DNA of 64,000 nt from Pseudomonas anuradhapurensis. GTDB lineage: Bacteria; Pseudomonadota; Gammaproteobacteria; Pseudomonadales; Pseudomonadaceae. Shown here in pieces: positions 52,131-62,159 of the stretch. The position numbers were made by a program, and so were the translations under genes. Below the pieces are notes generated by a model. The model saw only the letters and a program-made list of their open reading frames with translations. It made no database searches and was not told the origin of the DNA. Position 1 is the stretch's first letter. Every line of letters starts with the position of its first letter. The stretch lies in assembly GCF_014269225.2 (NCBI RefSeq), contig NZ_CP077097.1:4227001-4291000 (forward strand), given 5' to 3'.

Positions 52131-53006
52131 CTACCACTTCATCTCACCCTTGGCGACCTTGGCCCCCAACACCAGCGAGCTCTCATCGGCCAGGCCTGGG
52201 TACCGTTGCTTCATCGCCTTGATCAACGCCCCGGCATCTTTCGCCTTGGCGGTCTCGGTATCGAAATCACGAATGTAGTTCGCCGTGAACTGCACGGCCT
52301 GCAGCGACCGGCTGCTGTCCCCCAGGTAGTGCCCGGGGATGACCGTGCGCGGCGCCAGCGCTTCGATATGCGCCAGGGTGGCGAGCCAGTCAGCCTGCGA
52401 CTTGGCCGATGCGGTATCGGCCATCCATACATGGATGTGCTCGGACACCACCACGCCACCGACCACCGCCTTGATCGACGGGATCCATACGAAACTGCGA
52501 TCGGGCTGCGGGCCGTCCAGGCCAACCACCTCGAGGGCCTGGCCCTCCAGCATCAGCCGGTTGCCGTCAAGCACCTGCGGCAGCACCAGCCGCACCGGCT
52601 TGTCCGCGCCCATCTGCGGCCCCCAGTAGGCCAGCTTGGCCGCCATGGTCTGGCGGATATGGGCAACCGTGGCGGCCGAAGCCAGTACCTTGGCGTCGGG
52701 GAAGGCCCGGGTCAGGGTATCCAGGCCAAAGTAGTAGTCCGGGTCACCATGGCTGATGTAGATGCTGGTCAGGTGCTTGCCGCCAGCCCGCAAACGCTGC
52801 ACCAGCTGCTCGGCCTGGGCCTTGCCGAACTGGGCATCGACCAGCACGGCGTCATGTTCGCCGCTGATGATCACCGAACTGACCGGGAAGATCGCTGCAT
52901 GGCCTGGGTTGTAGACATCCAGCTGCAAGGGCTCGGCAGCCAGCGCCGGGCCGGCCAGGGTAATGCAGGCCAGTAGCAGGCCACGCAAGGTGGTGGAAAG
53001 AGGCAT
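52131..53006 (-). CDS. MBL-fold hydrolase-like protein with altered metal motif
   Basis: This 291-residue exported protein has a signal peptide ending in GPALAAEP. The metallo-beta-lactamase fold is seen in AVLVDAQFGKAQAEQLV. The metal-binding loop reads ISHGDPDYYFG in place of THxHxDHxxG, so two of the usual histidines are Asp and Tyr. A later His (VIPGHYLGD) remains. Some periplasmic MBL subfamilies carry this variant, and the activity here is uncertain. It is divergent from a LysR regulator (103-bp gap). Confidence 0.85.
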   Translation of the reverse strand: MPLSTTLRGLLLACITLAGPALAAEPLQLDVYNPGHAAIFPVSSVIISGEHDAVLVDAQFGKAQAEQLVQRLRAGGKHLTSIYISHGDPDYYFGLDTLTRAFPDAKVLASAATVAHIRQTMAAKLAYWGPQMGADKPVRLVLPQVLDGNRLMLEGQALEVVGLDGPQPDRSFVWIPSIKAVVGGVVVSEHIHVWMADTASAKSQADWLATLAHIEALAPRTVIPGHYLGDSSRSLQAVQFTANYIRDFDTETAKAKDAGALIKAMKQRYPGLADESSLVLGAKVAKGEMKW

Positions 53007-53109
53007 TGGGAACGCTCGTCAGGTGAACAATGCCCAACAGCTTAGTTGCCCGATCCATGCCAAAAAATGCGATCCTCGCACATAGTTTGTTTCTGAAATC
53101 GGGCAGATC

Positions 53110-54015
53110 ATGGACCGCCTCAACGCCATGCGTGTTTTCGTCACCGTCGTCGACCTCGGCAGCCAGTCAGCGGCGGCGGATCATCTGCAGCTTTCCCGGC
53201 CAGTGGTGTCGCGTTACCTGGCAGAGCTGGAAGACTGGGTTGGCGCGCGGTTGATGCAGCGCACCACGCGCAGGCTCAGCCTCACTGCCGCCGGCCAGGA
53301 AACCCTGCCCCGTTGCCGACAACTGCTGGAACTGGCTGGCGACCTGCAAGCCGCGGTGCAGCAACCGGATGACGCCCCCAGAGGCGCGCTGCGCATCAGC
53401 GTAAGCACCTCATTCGGCCAGGCCCAGCTGGTGGATGCGGTCGCTGCCTACGTTCGGCGCTACCCGGGAGTGAAGGTGGAGCTGCAAATGCTCGATCGCA
53501 CGGTCAACCTGGTGGACGAACGCATCGACCTGGCGATCCGCACCAGCAACGACCTGGACCCCAACCTGATCGCCCGGCGCCTGAGCGTGTGCCGCTCGGC
53601 AGTCTGCGCGGCACCGGCCTACCTGCGCGAACACGGCACGCCAAAACGGGTCGAGGACCTGAGCCGGCATAACTGCCTCACTCATGCCTATTTCGGCCAC
53701 AGCTTGTGGCATTTCGAGGTGGCAGGGCAGCAGGTCGGCGTGCCCGTGGCGGGGAATATCAGCGCCAACGAGGCGATGACCCTGCAAAAGGCGGCGCTGG
53801 CCGGCGCCGGCATCGCCATGCTGCCGACCTATCAGGCCGCCGAGGCCCTGCGCCGAGGCGAGCTGGTGCGCCTGCTGCCCGAGGCAAAGCCGCGCGAGCT
53901 GAACCTGAATGCGGTGTACACTTCGCGCAAGCACATGCCGGCGACCTTGCGCAGCATGCTGGACTTCCTGGTGCAGCGGTTCAGCGACGAACCGGAGTGG
54001 GACAGGGACCTGTGA
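53110..54015 (+). CDS. LysR-family transcriptional regulator
   Basis: This 301-residue LysR protein opens MDRLNAMRVFVTVVDLGSQSAAADHLQLSRPVVSRYLAELEDWVG with the winged helix at about 1-60 and an effector domain from about 90. It is typical of the large CrgA/DmlR-like group. It diverges from the MBL-fold and NAD(P)-binding pair and is their probable regulator. Confidence 0.9.
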   Translation: MDRLNAMRVFVTVVDLGSQSAAADHLQLSRPVVSRYLAELEDWVGARLMQRTTRRLSLTAAGQETLPRCRQLLELAGDLQAAVQQPDDAPRGALRISVSTSFGQAQLVDAVAAYVRRYPGVKVELQMLDRTVNLVDERIDLAIRTSNDLDPNLIARRLSVCRSAVCAAPAYLREHGTPKRVEDLSRHNCLTHAYFGHSLWHFEVAGQQVGVPVAGNISANEAMTLQKAALAGAGIAMLPTYQAAEALRRGELVRLLPEAKPRELNLNAVYTSRKHMPATLRSMLDFLVQRFSDEPEWDRDL

Positions 54016-54022
54016 CGCCGGT

Positions 54023-54140
54023 GTAGGAGCGGCCTTGTGTCGCGAAAGGACCGCAAAGCGGTCCCAGGATCCTGTTCAAAATCAAAAAAAATGCCGGGGC
54101 TGCTGTACAGCCTTTCGCGACCCAGGGCCGCCCCTACAGA
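54023..54140. repeat. Inverted repeat pair, GTAGGAGCGGCCTTGTGTCG type
   Basis: TGTAGGAGCGGCCTTGTGTC and the inverse TTCGCGACCCAGGGCCGCCC face each other across a spacer with an inner palindrome (GACCGCAAAGCGGTC). It is the second copy of the element found inside the tct operon. Confidence 0.8.
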
Positions 54141-54150
54141 GGTCGCGCTG

Positions 54151-55020
54151 TCACTCCTCGACGCTCATGTATTCCTTGGCCCAGCGGATGTAGTCCTCAG
54201 GCTGGGTGTAGGTGTGCGACAGCTCGGTGGCGCTGAGGTTTTCCGACTTGTTCTGCTGGCCGCGCTGCAGCCGCAGGCAGTCGTAGGTAGCCTTGATCGC
54301 GGCGAAGTAGGCGGCGTGGCCATCGACCACGATGCGTACCCCAAGGCGCGCCAGGCGCTCGTCGTCGCGCAGGTTCGGGTTGCCATAGGTGACCAGCATC
54401 AACGGTACAGTCAGGTGCTCGGCAATCTGCTCGAGCTGCTCGAAGTCCTTCACGCCGACCATGCAGATACCGTCGGCACCGGCCTTCTGGTAGCTCTGGG
54501 TACGCACGATGATCTCTTCGGTGGGCAGCACGCCAGCGTTGGTCCGGGCAATGATCGACAGCGAGGAATCGACCCGCGCCTCCAGCGCCGCGCGGATCTT
54601 GCCGACGCCCTCTTCGACCGGGATCAGGTCGGTGGACTTGCGCCCGAATTGTGCTGGCAGCAGGGTGTCCTCGATGGTCAGTGCGGCCACGCCGGCACGC
54701 TCCAGTTCGATGACCGTACGCATGACATTCAGCGCGTTACCGTAGCCGTGGTCAGCGTCAGCCAGCACCGGCAGTTGCGCCACCCGGCCGATACGGGTGG
54801 CCTGCTCGACGAACTCGCTGAGGGTGATCAGGGCGAAGTCCGGCGCGGCCAGTACCTGCAACGAAGCGACGGAGCCGCCGAGAATGCCGACCTCGAAGCC
54901 CAGGTCTGCGGCAATGCGTGCCGACATCGGGTCGAACACCGATGCGGTGTGGTAACAGGCACCTGAAGCGAGCAGCTCGCGGAAGGCAAAACGCAGATCT
55001 TGATGGGAAGCCTTGGGCAT
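54151..55020 (-). CDS. Oxaloacetate decarboxylase (isocitrate lyase/PEP mutase superfamily)
   Basis: This 289-residue protein is of the ICL/PEPM superfamily. Metal-binding ADADHGYGN is near residues 91-99 and [16 protein letters not shown] near 117-132. The length and the flexible-loop sequence match the PA4872-type oxaloacetate decarboxylase rather than methylisocitrate lyase (no KKCGH motif). It probably decarboxylates oxaloacetate to pyruvate with Mg2+. The start is ATG at 55020, after GCGGAGTG. It stands alone; a palindrome of NtrC-box type lies about 170 bp upstream. Confidence 0.85.
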   Translation of the reverse strand: MPKASHQDLRFAFRELLASGACYHTASVFDPMSARIAADLGFEVGILGGSVASLQVLAAPDFALITLSEFVEQATRIGRVAQLPVLADADHGYGNALNVMRTVIELERAGVAALTIEDTLLPAQFGRKSTDLIPVEEGVGKIRAALEARVDSSLSIIARTNAGVLPTEEIIVRTQSYQKAGADGICMVGVKDFEQLEQIAEHLTVPLMLVTYGNPNLRDDERLARLGVRIVVDGHAAYFAAIKATYDCLRLQRGQQNKSENLSATELSHTYTQPEDYIRWAKEYMSVEE

Positions 55021-55440
55021 GATCACTCCGCAAAATGAGTTGAAATTCGAACGGTAACTACCGACCCCTGTAATCGGGTCTACCTGACCTGTTCCAACCG
55101 TCGCCATCTGGGCGGTCATGCTCGACATGCAGGCAGAGGAATAAAAGGTGTGGGAGACAAAGGCGCAAAACAGCTGCGGCAAAATGTTGCACCAAGCTGG
55201 TGCAAACCGCGGTTTTCAGCCTTTGTGGCATACCAACGATATCACGCAGCCATGCAGCACTGGATGAATGCGCCAATGCCGATCTTGCATAGGGGATGCA
55301 GATAGTACATAGGAAGCTACCTAACTCAGGTTACAATCCGAGGGCTTTTTCGCGTATGGAGCCGCGCCCACAAGTACGGCGCTGGCCTCAGGCCCAACGA
55401 TATCCGCGAACAGGCCGCCATACACAGACAAGGTATTCCC
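55021..55440. other. Divergent region between oxaloacetate decarboxylase and MFS genes
   Basis: This 420-bp region has no supported gene. It contains a perfect palindrome at 55187-55205 (listed separately). A TACAAT -10-like element at 55332-55337, about 100 bp before the MFS gene, lacks a convincing -35. An AAGG ribosome site precedes the GTG start of the MFS gene. Confidence 0.5.
55187..55205. promoter_or_regulatory. NtrC-box-like palindrome
   Basis: TTGCACCA-AGC-TGGTGCAA is a perfect palindrome containing TGCACCA-N3-TGGTGCA, the classical NtrC-binding arrangement. No -24/-12 sigma-54 promoter was found on either side, so the link to NtrC is inference. Confidence 0.5.
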
Positions 55441-56892
55441 GTGACCGCCGCCCTACCACCCACCACCCTGCGCAACGTGCTCACCGCCCTGATGCTGGCG
55501 ATCTTTCTCGGCGCACTGGACCAGAGCATCGTCGCCGTCTCGCTGCCTGCGATCTCGGCACAGTTCAACGATGTCGGCCTGCTGGCCTGGGTCATCTCCG
55601 GGTATATGGTGGCGATGACCGTGGCCGTGCCGATCTACGGCAAACTGGGCGACCTGTATGGGCGACGACGGATGATCCTTACCGGCATCAGCCTGTTCAC
55701 CCTGGCCTCGATCGCCTGCGCCCTGGCCCAGGACATGCCGCAACTGGTGCTGGCCCGGGTACTGCAGGGCATCGGCGCGGGCGGCATGGTTTCGGTGAGC
55801 CAGGCGATCATCGGTGACTTCGTACCACCGCGCGAGCGCGGCCGTTACCAAGGCTATTTCAGCAGCATGTACGCGGTGGCGAGCGTCGCCGGGCCGGTGC
55901 TGGGTGGCTGGCTGACTGCGTATTTGTCGTGGCGCTGGGTGTTCTGGATCAACCTGCCCCTGGGACTGCTCGCGCTGTGGGCGATCCGCCGCGCGCTCGG
56001 CGGCATGCCGGCGCAACGCCGCGAGGCGCAGGTGGACTATCTCGGCGCGGTCCTATTGATCCTCGGCCTGGGCAGCCTGTTGCTGGGCATCACCTTGGTC
56101 GGCCAAGGCCACGCCTGGGCCGACCCGGCCGTACTGGCCCTGTTTGCCTGTGCCGGGCTGGGCCTGCTGCTGTTCATTGCCCACGAGCGCCGCTGCCCGG
56201 AGCCGCTGCTACCGCTCAGCCTGTTCGGCAACCGTGTGGCAGTGCTGTGCTGGGGCATCATTTTCTTCGCCAGCTTCCAGTCGATCTCGCTGACCATGCT
56301 GATGCCGTTGCGCTTCCAGGGCATCACCGGCGCCGGTGCCGACAGCGCTGCCCTGCATCTGCTACCGCTGGTGATGGGCTTGCCCGTGGGTGCCTTTTCT
56401 GGCGGCCGCCTGACCAGCCGGACCGGGCGCTACAAGCCACAGATCCTGGCCGGTGCGCTGCTGATGCCAGTGGCCATTTTGGCCATGGCCCTGACCCCGC
56501 CACAGGCGGGCGGGCTCAGCGCGCTGTTCATGCTGCTGACCGGTATTGCCTGCGGGCTGCAGTTTCCGACCTCGCTGGTGGGCACGCAAAGCGCGGTGGC
56601 CAGCCAGGACATCGGTGTCGCCACCAGCACCACCAACCTGTTCCGCTCGCTGGGCGGGGCCATGGGCGTGGCATGCATGTCCAGCCTGCTGCTGGCCCTG
56701 CTGCAGCAAGGCGGGTTCGAGTCGCTGGGCAATCCCTTGCTGGGCAGCCTCAAGGCCGGTGAGGTGGACGTGGTGACGCAGGCGCGCTTGCTGGAAACGT
56801 TCCGGCAGCTGTTGATGGGGAGTGCCGGGGTGGCGGTGCTGGGGCTGTTTGCCGCATTGGCATTGCCAGACCGGCAGTTGCGCGGCCGCTGA
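55441..56892 (+). CDS. MFS drug:H+ antiporter (DHA2/EmrB-QacA type)
   Basis: This 483-residue transporter has 14 predicted transmembrane segments. Motifs: LDQSIVAVSLPAI (residues 26-38), GKLGDLYGRRRM (68-79) and the DHA2 antiporter motif C region SMYAVASVAGPVLGGWLT (141-158). It is likely a multidrug or toxicant exporter. No EmrA-type membrane fusion partner is adjacent. The start is GTG at 55441 with AAGG upstream. It converges with ttgR and precedes the ttg efflux locus. Confidence 0.88.
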   Translation: MTAALPPTTLRNVLTALMLAIFLGALDQSIVAVSLPAISAQFNDVGLLAWVISGYMVAMTVAVPIYGKLGDLYGRRRMILTGISLFTLASIACALAQDMPQLVLARVLQGIGAGGMVSVSQAIIGDFVPPRERGRYQGYFSSMYAVASVAGPVLGGWLTAYLSWRWVFWINLPLGLLALWAIRRALGGMPAQRREAQVDYLGAVLLILGLGSLLLGITLVGQGHAWADPAVLALFACAGLGLLLFIAHERRCPEPLLPLSLFGNRVAVLCWGIIFFASFQSISLTMLMPLRFQGITGAGADSAALHLLPLVMGLPVGAFSGGRLTSRTGRYKPQILAGALLMPVAILAMALTPPQAGGLSALFMLLTGIACGLQFPTSLVGTQSAVASQDIGVATSTTNLFRSLGGAMGVACMSSLLLALLQQGGFESLGNPLLGSLKAGEVDVVTQARLLETFRQLLMGSAGVAVLGLFAALALPDRQLRGR

Positions 56893-56958
56893 AGGCCGCC
56901 GCATTAATCCTCTCTTAATACAAAGAGGAAACACTCCCTAACAATCCTTAACAAAGTG

Positions 56959-57591
56959 TCATTTGCGCAGCGCCGGGCTCAAGCGCAGCATATCCAGCCC
57001 GGTGTCGACCCATTTTTCGACATCTTGCAACAGGTCGAAACTGTCAGGCAGCAACAGCCAGCGCCCGATCAGGCCATCGGCATAGGCAAACATGGCCACC
57101 GCCGCGCGCTCGACATCCAGCTCGCCTGGCAACTGCCCGCGGCGCACGGCATTGGCCAACGCCAGGGTGATGCCCTGGTGGCAATCCAGCACCGCAGCCT
57201 GGCGCTGCTGGCGAATTTCACACATGTCATCGGTGAACTCGCACTTGTGATGCAGGATTTCATTGATACGCCGGGTTCGGGCATCGAGCACCAGCTCGTT
57301 GAACACTTGCAGCAACAGCTTGCGCATGCAGCCAAGCGGGTCCACTTCGTCCTCGCTTTCGCTCGCTCGCGCCAGGTGGTCATGGGTTTCGTGCACGCTG
57401 TCGAGCAAGGCCTGCACCAGCTCGGCCTTGTTATTGAAGTGCCAGTAGATGGCCCCGCGCGTCACACCCGCCTGTTCGGCGATATCGGCCAGGGTGGTTC
57501 GCGCAACCCCGCGCTTGTAGAAGGCCCTTTCCGCCGCCTCGATGATCTGGGCGCGGGTTTCCTGGGCTTCTTCTTTGGTTCGACGGACCAT
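56959..57591 (-). CDS. ttgR: TetR-family repressor of ttgABC
   Basis: This 210-residue TetR regulator matches the length and sequence features of TtgR. The N-terminal HTH ([52 protein letters not shown], about 1-52) is followed by the large helical ligand-binding domain. It represses ttgABC and itself until plant antimicrobials or antibiotics bind. The ATG at 57591 is chosen because family similarity starts there. It is divergent from ttgA over a shared operator. The 66-bp gap to the MFS gene holds a weak hairpin. Confidence 0.93.
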   Translation of the reverse strand: MVRRTKEEAQETRAQIIEAAERAFYKRGVARTTLADIAEQAGVTRGAIYWHFNNKAELVQALLDSVHETHDHLARASESEDEVDPLGCMRKLLLQVFNELVLDARTRRINEILHHKCEFTDDMCEIRQQRQAAVLDCHQGITLALANAVRRGQLPGELDVERAAVAMFAYADGLIGRWLLLPDSFDLLQDVEKWVDTGLDMLRLSPALRK

Positions 57592-57717
57592 GGCAGTACC
57601 AACCTCGTCTGGCCCGAACGCTCGGCGCGTACGGGAAATGCTCCGGAGCACCTCTGCAGGGCGCCTCGCGGATGAGCTAATCAAGGGCTGTGGCAGTACC
57701 CAAGTACAACCCAGCGG

Positions 57718-57747
57718 TATTTACAAACAACCATGAATGTAAGTATA
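57718..57747. promoter_or_regulatory. TtgR operator
   Basis: The pseudo-palindrome TTACA (57721-57725)...TGTAA (57738-57742), flanked by TAT and GTATA, matches the TtgR operator of P. putida as remembered (TTACAAACAACCATGAATGT core). It overlaps the divergent ttgR/ttgA promoters about 100-130 bp upstream of each start. Confidence 0.85.
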
Positions 57748-57848
57748 TTCCTTAGCAAGCTATTTATCCACTGGATAGCAATTTTTCCAGATCAAGATTC
57801 TTCCATTACTCTTGAGCGTCTCCCTGCTCCAGCGACCCGAGGATCCTC

Positions 57849-59003
57849 ATGCAATTCAAGCCAGCCGTTACCGCTCTGGTTTCCGCCGTCGCCCTGGCAT
57901 CCCTGCTCAGTGGCTGCAAGAAAGAAGAAGCAGCGCCTGTGGCGCAGGCTCCTCTGGTCGGCGTCGTGACCATCCAGCCGCAAGCTTTCACCCTGACCTC
58001 GGAACTGCCGGGGCGCACCAGTGCCTACCGCGTCGCCGAAGTGCGCCCGCAGGTCAATGGCATCATTCTCAAGCGCCTGTTCAAGGAAGGCAGCGAAGTC
58101 AAGGAAGGCCAGCAGCTGTACCAGATCGACCCTTCCGTGTACGAAGCCAACCTGGCCAATGCCCAGGCCAACCTGCAGGCCACCCGCTCGCTGGCCGAAC
58201 GCTACAAGCAGCTGATCGACGAACAGGCGGTGTCCAAACAGGAATACGACGACGCCAATGCCAAACGATTGCAGGCCGAGGCTTCGCTGAAGAGTGCGCA
58301 GATCGACCTGCGCTACACCAAGGTGCTGGCACCGATCAGCGGCCGTATCGGCCGCTCCGCGGTCACCGAAGGTGCGCTGGTGAGCAATGGCCAGGCCAAC
58401 GCCATGGCGACCATCCAGCAACTCGACCCGATCTACGTCGACGTCACCCAGTCCACCGCCGAGCTGCTCAAGCTGCGCCGTGACCTGGAAAGCGGCCAGC
58501 TGCAGAAGGCTGGTGACAACGCCGCCTCGGTGCAACTGGTGCTGGAAGACGGCAGCCTGTTCAAGCAGGAAGGCCGCCTGGAGTTCTCCGAAGTGGCGGT
58601 CGACGAGACCACCGGCTCGGTCACCCTGCGTGCGCTGTTCCCCAACCCCGATCACACCCTGCTGCCTGGCATGTTCGTGCATGCGCGGCTCAAGGCCGGG
58701 GTCAACGCCAACGCCATCCTGGCGCCGCAACAGGGCGTGACCCGCGACCTGAAAGGCGCGCCGACCGCGCTGGTGGTCAACCAGCAGAACAAGGTCGAAC
58801 TGCGCCAGCTCAAGGCCAACCGTACCCTGGGCAGCGACTGGCTGATCGAGGAAGGCCTGAACCCCGGTGACCGCCTGATCACCGAAGGGCTGCAGTACGT
58901 GCGCCCGGGCGTCGAGGTCAAGGTCAGCGAAGCCACCAACGTCAAGAAACCCGCAGGCCCCGATCAGGCCAACGCGGCGAAAGCAGACGCCAAAGCGGAG
59001 TAA
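57849..59003 (+). CDS. ttgA: RND efflux periplasmic adaptor TtgA
   Basis: This 384-residue membrane-fusion lipoprotein has lipobox LLSGC (Cys23) in the signal peptide. A barrel-sandwich/lipoyl half-motif (LPGRTSAYRVAEVRPQVNGIILKRLFKEGSEVKEGQ) near residues 54-90 is followed by a coiled-coil hairpin (about 95-160) and beta-barrel domains. It links the TtgB pump to TtgC. It starts the operon directly after the TtgR operator. Confidence 0.95.
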   Translation: MQFKPAVTALVSAVALASLLSGCKKEEAAPVAQAPLVGVVTIQPQAFTLTSELPGRTSAYRVAEVRPQVNGIILKRLFKEGSEVKEGQQLYQIDPSVYEANLANAQANLQATRSLAERYKQLIDEQAVSKQEYDDANAKRLQAEASLKSAQIDLRYTKVLAPISGRIGRSAVTEGALVSNGQANAMATIQQLDPIYVDVTQSTAELLKLRRDLESGQLQKAGDNAASVQLVLEDGSLFKQEGRLEFSEVAVDETTGSVTLRALFPNPDHTLLPGMFVHARLKAGVNANAILAPQQGVTRDLKGAPTALVVNQQNKVELRQLKANRTLGSDWLIEEGLNPGDRLITEGLQYVRPGVEVKVSEATNVKKPAGPDQANAAKADAKAE

Positions 59004-59006
59004 ACC

Positions 59007-62000
59007 ATGTCGAAGTTCTTTATCGATCGCCCGATCTTCGCCTGGGTGATCGCCTTGGTGATCATGCTGGTCGGCGCCTTGTCGATCCTGAAGCTGCCGA
59101 TCAACCAGTACCCCAGCATCGCGCCGCCGGCCATTGCCATCGCCGTGACCTACCCGGGCGCCTCGGCGCAAACCGTGCAGGACACCGTGGTACAGGTGAT
59201 CGAGCAGCAGCTCAACGGTATCGACCACCTGCGTTATGTGTCGTCGGAAAGCAACTCCGACGGCAGCATGACCATTACCGCTACCTTCGAGCAGGGCACC
59301 AACCCCGACACCGCGCAGGTGCAGGTACAGAACAAGCTGAACCTGGCCACCCCGCTGCTGCCGCAGGAAGTGCAGCAGCAAGGTATCCGCGTCACCAAGG
59401 CAGTGAAGAACTTCCTGCTGGTGATCGGCCTGGTGTCCGAAGACGGCAGCATGTCCAAGGACGACCTGGCCAACTACATCGTCTCCAACATGCAGGACCC
59501 GATTTCGCGTACTGCGGGTGTAGGTGACTTCCAGGTGTTCGGTGCCCAGTACGCCATGCGTATCTGGCTCGATCCGGCCAAGCTGAACAAGTTCCAGCTG
59601 ACCCCGGTCGACGTCAAGACCGCAGTGGCCGCGCAGAACGTGCAGGTGTCCTCCGGCCAGCTCGGCGGCCTGCCTGCCATGCCGGGTACCCAGCTGAACG
59701 CCACCATCATCGGCAAGACCCGCCTGCAGACTGCCGAGCAGTTCGAGAAGATCCTGCTCAAGGTCAACAGCGACGGCTCGCAGGTACGCCTGGGTGACGT
59801 CGCCCAGGTTGGCCTGGGCGGCGAGAACTATGCAGTCAGCGCCCAGTTCAACGGCAAGCCGGCCTCCGGTCTTGCGGTAAAGCTGGCCACCGGTGCCAAC
59901 GCCCTGGACACTGCCAAGGCCCTGCGCAAGACCATCGCCGACCTGGAACCGTTCTTCCCGCCTGGGGTGAAAGCGGTATTCCCGTATGACACCACCCCGG
60001 TGGTCACCGAGTCGATCAGCGGCGTGATCCACACCCTGATCGAAGCCGTGGTCCTGGTGTTCCTGGTGATGTACCTGTTCCTGCAGAACTTCCGCGCCAC
60101 CATCATCACCACCATGACCGTCCCGGTGGTATTGCTGGGTACCTTCGGCATCCTCGCCGCAGCAGGCTTCAGCATCAACACGCTGACCATGTTCGCCATG
60201 GTGCTGGCCATCGGCTTGCTGGTCGACGATGCCATCGTCGTGGTGGAAAACGTCGAGCGGGTGATGTCCGAGGAAGGCTTGCCGCCCAAGGAAGCGACCA
60301 AGCGCTCGATGGAGCAGATCCAGGGTGCCCTGGTGGGTATCGCCCTGGTGCTGTCGGCGGTACTGCTGCCCATGGCGTTCTTCGGCGGCTCCACCGGCGT
60401 GATCTACCGGCAGTTCTCGATCACCATCGTCTCGGCCATGGGCCTGTCGGTGCTGGTGGCGCTGATCTTCACCCCGGCCCTGTGCGCCACCATGCTCAAG
60501 CCGCTGAAGAAGGGCGAGCACCATGTGGCCAAGCGCGGCTTCTTTGGCTGGTTCAACCGCAACTTCGACCGCAGCGTTACCGGCTACGAGCGCAGCGTGG
60601 GTGCCATCCTGCGCAACAAGGCGCCGTTCCTGCTGGCCTATGCACTGATCGTGGTCGGCATGATCTGGCTGTTCGCCCGCATCCCGACCGCGTTCCTGCC
60701 GGAAGAAGACCAAGGCGTGCTGTTCGCCCAGGTACAGACCCCGGCCGGCTCCAGTGCCGAGCGCACCCAGGTGGTGGTCGACCAGATGCGCGAGTACCTG
60801 CTGAAGGACGAAGCCGACACCGTGGCGTCGGTGTTCACCGTCAACGGCTTCAACTTCGCTGGCCGCGGCCAGAGCTCGGGCATGGCATTCATCATGCTCA
60901 AGCCGTGGGATGAACGCTCCAAGGAAAACAGCGTGTTCGCCCTGGCCCAACGTGCCCAGCAGCATTTCTTCACCTTCCGCGATGCGATGGTGTTCGCCTT
61001 CGCCCCGCCTGCGGTGCTGGAACTGGGTAACGCCACCGGTTTCGACGTGTTCCTGCAGGACCGTGGTGGTGTCGGCCATGCCAAGCTGATGGAAGCACGC
61101 AACCAGTTCCTGGCCAAGGCCGCGCAGAGCAAGATCCTCAGCGCTGTGCGCCCGAACGGCCTGAACGACGAGCCGCAGTACCAGCTGACCATCGATGACG
61201 AGCGTGCCAGCGCCCTGGGCGTGACCATCGCCGACATCAACAACACCCTGTCGATTGCCCTGGGTGCCAGCTACGTCAACGACTTCATCGACCGTGGCCG
61301 GGTCAAGAAGGTGTACATCCAGGGCGAACCGAACGCGCGGATGAGCCCGGAAGACCTGCAGAAGTGGTACGTGCGCAATGGCGCCGGCGAAATGGTGCCG
61401 TTCTCCTCCTTCGCCAAGGGCGAATGGACCTACGGCTCGCCCAAGCTGTCGCGTTACAACGGCGTCGAAGCGATGGAAATCCTGGGTGCACCGGCACCTG
61501 GCTACAGTACCGGTGAAGCCATGGCCGAAGTCGAGCGCATCGCCGGCGAACTGCCTAGCGGTATCGGCTACTCGTGGACCGGCATGTCCTATGAGGAAAA
61601 GCTCTCCGGCTCGCAGATGCCGGCGCTGTTCGCCCTGTCGGTACTGTTCGTGTTCCTGTGCCTGGCAGCCCTGTATGAAAGCTGGTCGATCCCGATCGCC
61701 GTGGTACTGGTCGTGCCGTTGGGCATCATCGGTGCACTGATCGCCACCAGCCTGCGCGGGTTGTCCAACGACGTGTACTTCCTGGTCGGCCTGTTGACCA
61801 CCATCGGCCTGGCAGCGAAAAACGCCATTCTGATCGTCGAGTTCGCCAAGGAATTGCACGAACAAGGCCGCAGCCTGTACGACGCAGCGATCGAGGCATG
61901 CCGCATGCGTCTGCGCCCGATCATCATGACCTCGCTGGCGTTCATCCTCGGCGTGGTACCGTTGACCATCGCCAGTGGCGCCGGCGCCGGCAGCCAGCAC

Positions 62001-62159
62001 GCCATCGGCACCGGTGTGATCGGCGGCATGATCAGTGCGACCGTACTGGCAATCTTCTGGGTACCGCTGTTCTTCGTCGCAGTGTCGTCGCTGTTCGGCA
62101 GCAAACAGCCGGAACAGGACGCCACCCCTGAAACTCCACGTTATGAGGCTGGGCAATGA
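59007..62159 (+). CDS. ttgB: RND multidrug efflux pump TtgB
   Basis: This 1050-residue inner-membrane proton/drug antiporter has 12 transmembrane segments and two large periplasmic loops. It begins [27 protein letters not shown]. The proton-relay pair is Asp407/Asp408 in [17 protein letters not shown]. The length and motifs are those of the HAE1 group (AcrB, MexB). It expels antibiotics and solvents through TtgC. It starts 3 bp after the ttgA stop and overlaps ttgC by 4 bp. Confidence 0.97.
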   Translation: MSKFFIDRPIFAWVIALVIMLVGALSILKLPINQYPSIAPPAIAIAVTYPGASAQTVQDTVVQVIEQQLNGIDHLRYVSSESNSDGSMTITATFEQGTNPDTAQVQVQNKLNLATPLLPQEVQQQGIRVTKAVKNFLLVIGLVSEDGSMSKDDLANYIVSNMQDPISRTAGVGDFQVFGAQYAMRIWLDPAKLNKFQLTPVDVKTAVAAQNVQVSSGQLGGLPAMPGTQLNATIIGKTRLQTAEQFEKILLKVNSDGSQVRLGDVAQVGLGGENYAVSAQFNGKPASGLAVKLATGANALDTAKALRKTIADLEPFFPPGVKAVFPYDTTPVVTESISGVIHTLIEAVVLVFLVMYLFLQNFRATIITTMTVPVVLLGTFGILAAAGFSINTLTMFAMVLAIGLLVDDAIVVVENVERVMSEEGLPPKEATKRSMEQIQGALVGIALVLSAVLLPMAFFGGSTGVIYRQFSITIVSAMGLSVLVALIFTPALCATMLKPLKKGEHHVAKRGFFGWFNRNFDRSVTGYERSVGAILRNKAPFLLAYALIVVGMIWLFARIPTAFLPEEDQGVLFAQVQTPAGSSAERTQVVVDQMREYLLKDEADTVASVFTVNGFNFAGRGQSSGMAFIMLKPWDERSKENSVFALAQRAQQHFFTFRDAMVFAFAPPAVLELGNATGFDVFLQDRGGVGHAKLMEARNQFLAKAAQSKILSAVRPNGLNDEPQYQLTIDDERASALGVTIADINNTLSIALGASYVNDFIDRGRVKKVYIQGEPNARMSPEDLQKWYVRNGAGEMVPFSSFAKGEWTYGSPKLSRYNGVEAMEILGAPAPGYSTGEAMAEVERIAGELPSGIGYSWTGMSYEEKLSGSQMPALFALSVLFVFLCLAALYESWSIPIAVVLVVPLGIIGALIATSLRGLSNDVYFLVGLLTTIGLAAKNAILIVEFAKELHEQGRSLYDAAIEACRMRLRPIIMTSLAFILGVVPLTIASGAGAGSQHAIGTGVIGGMISATVLAIFWVPLFFVAVSSLFGSKQPEQDATPETPRYEAGQ

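Noticed and set aside
55021..55182. Longer start for the oxaloacetate decarboxylase gene (from 55182)
   Set aside because: Family similarity begins at [17 protein letters not shown]; the ATG at 55020 has a GGAG site, and the extension covers probable promoter DNA.
57792..62156. 1454-residue minus-strand frame antisense to ttgA/ttgB
   Set aside because: It mirrors the RND genes in codon position, has a low-complexity His/Gln/Val-rich product and no family motif.
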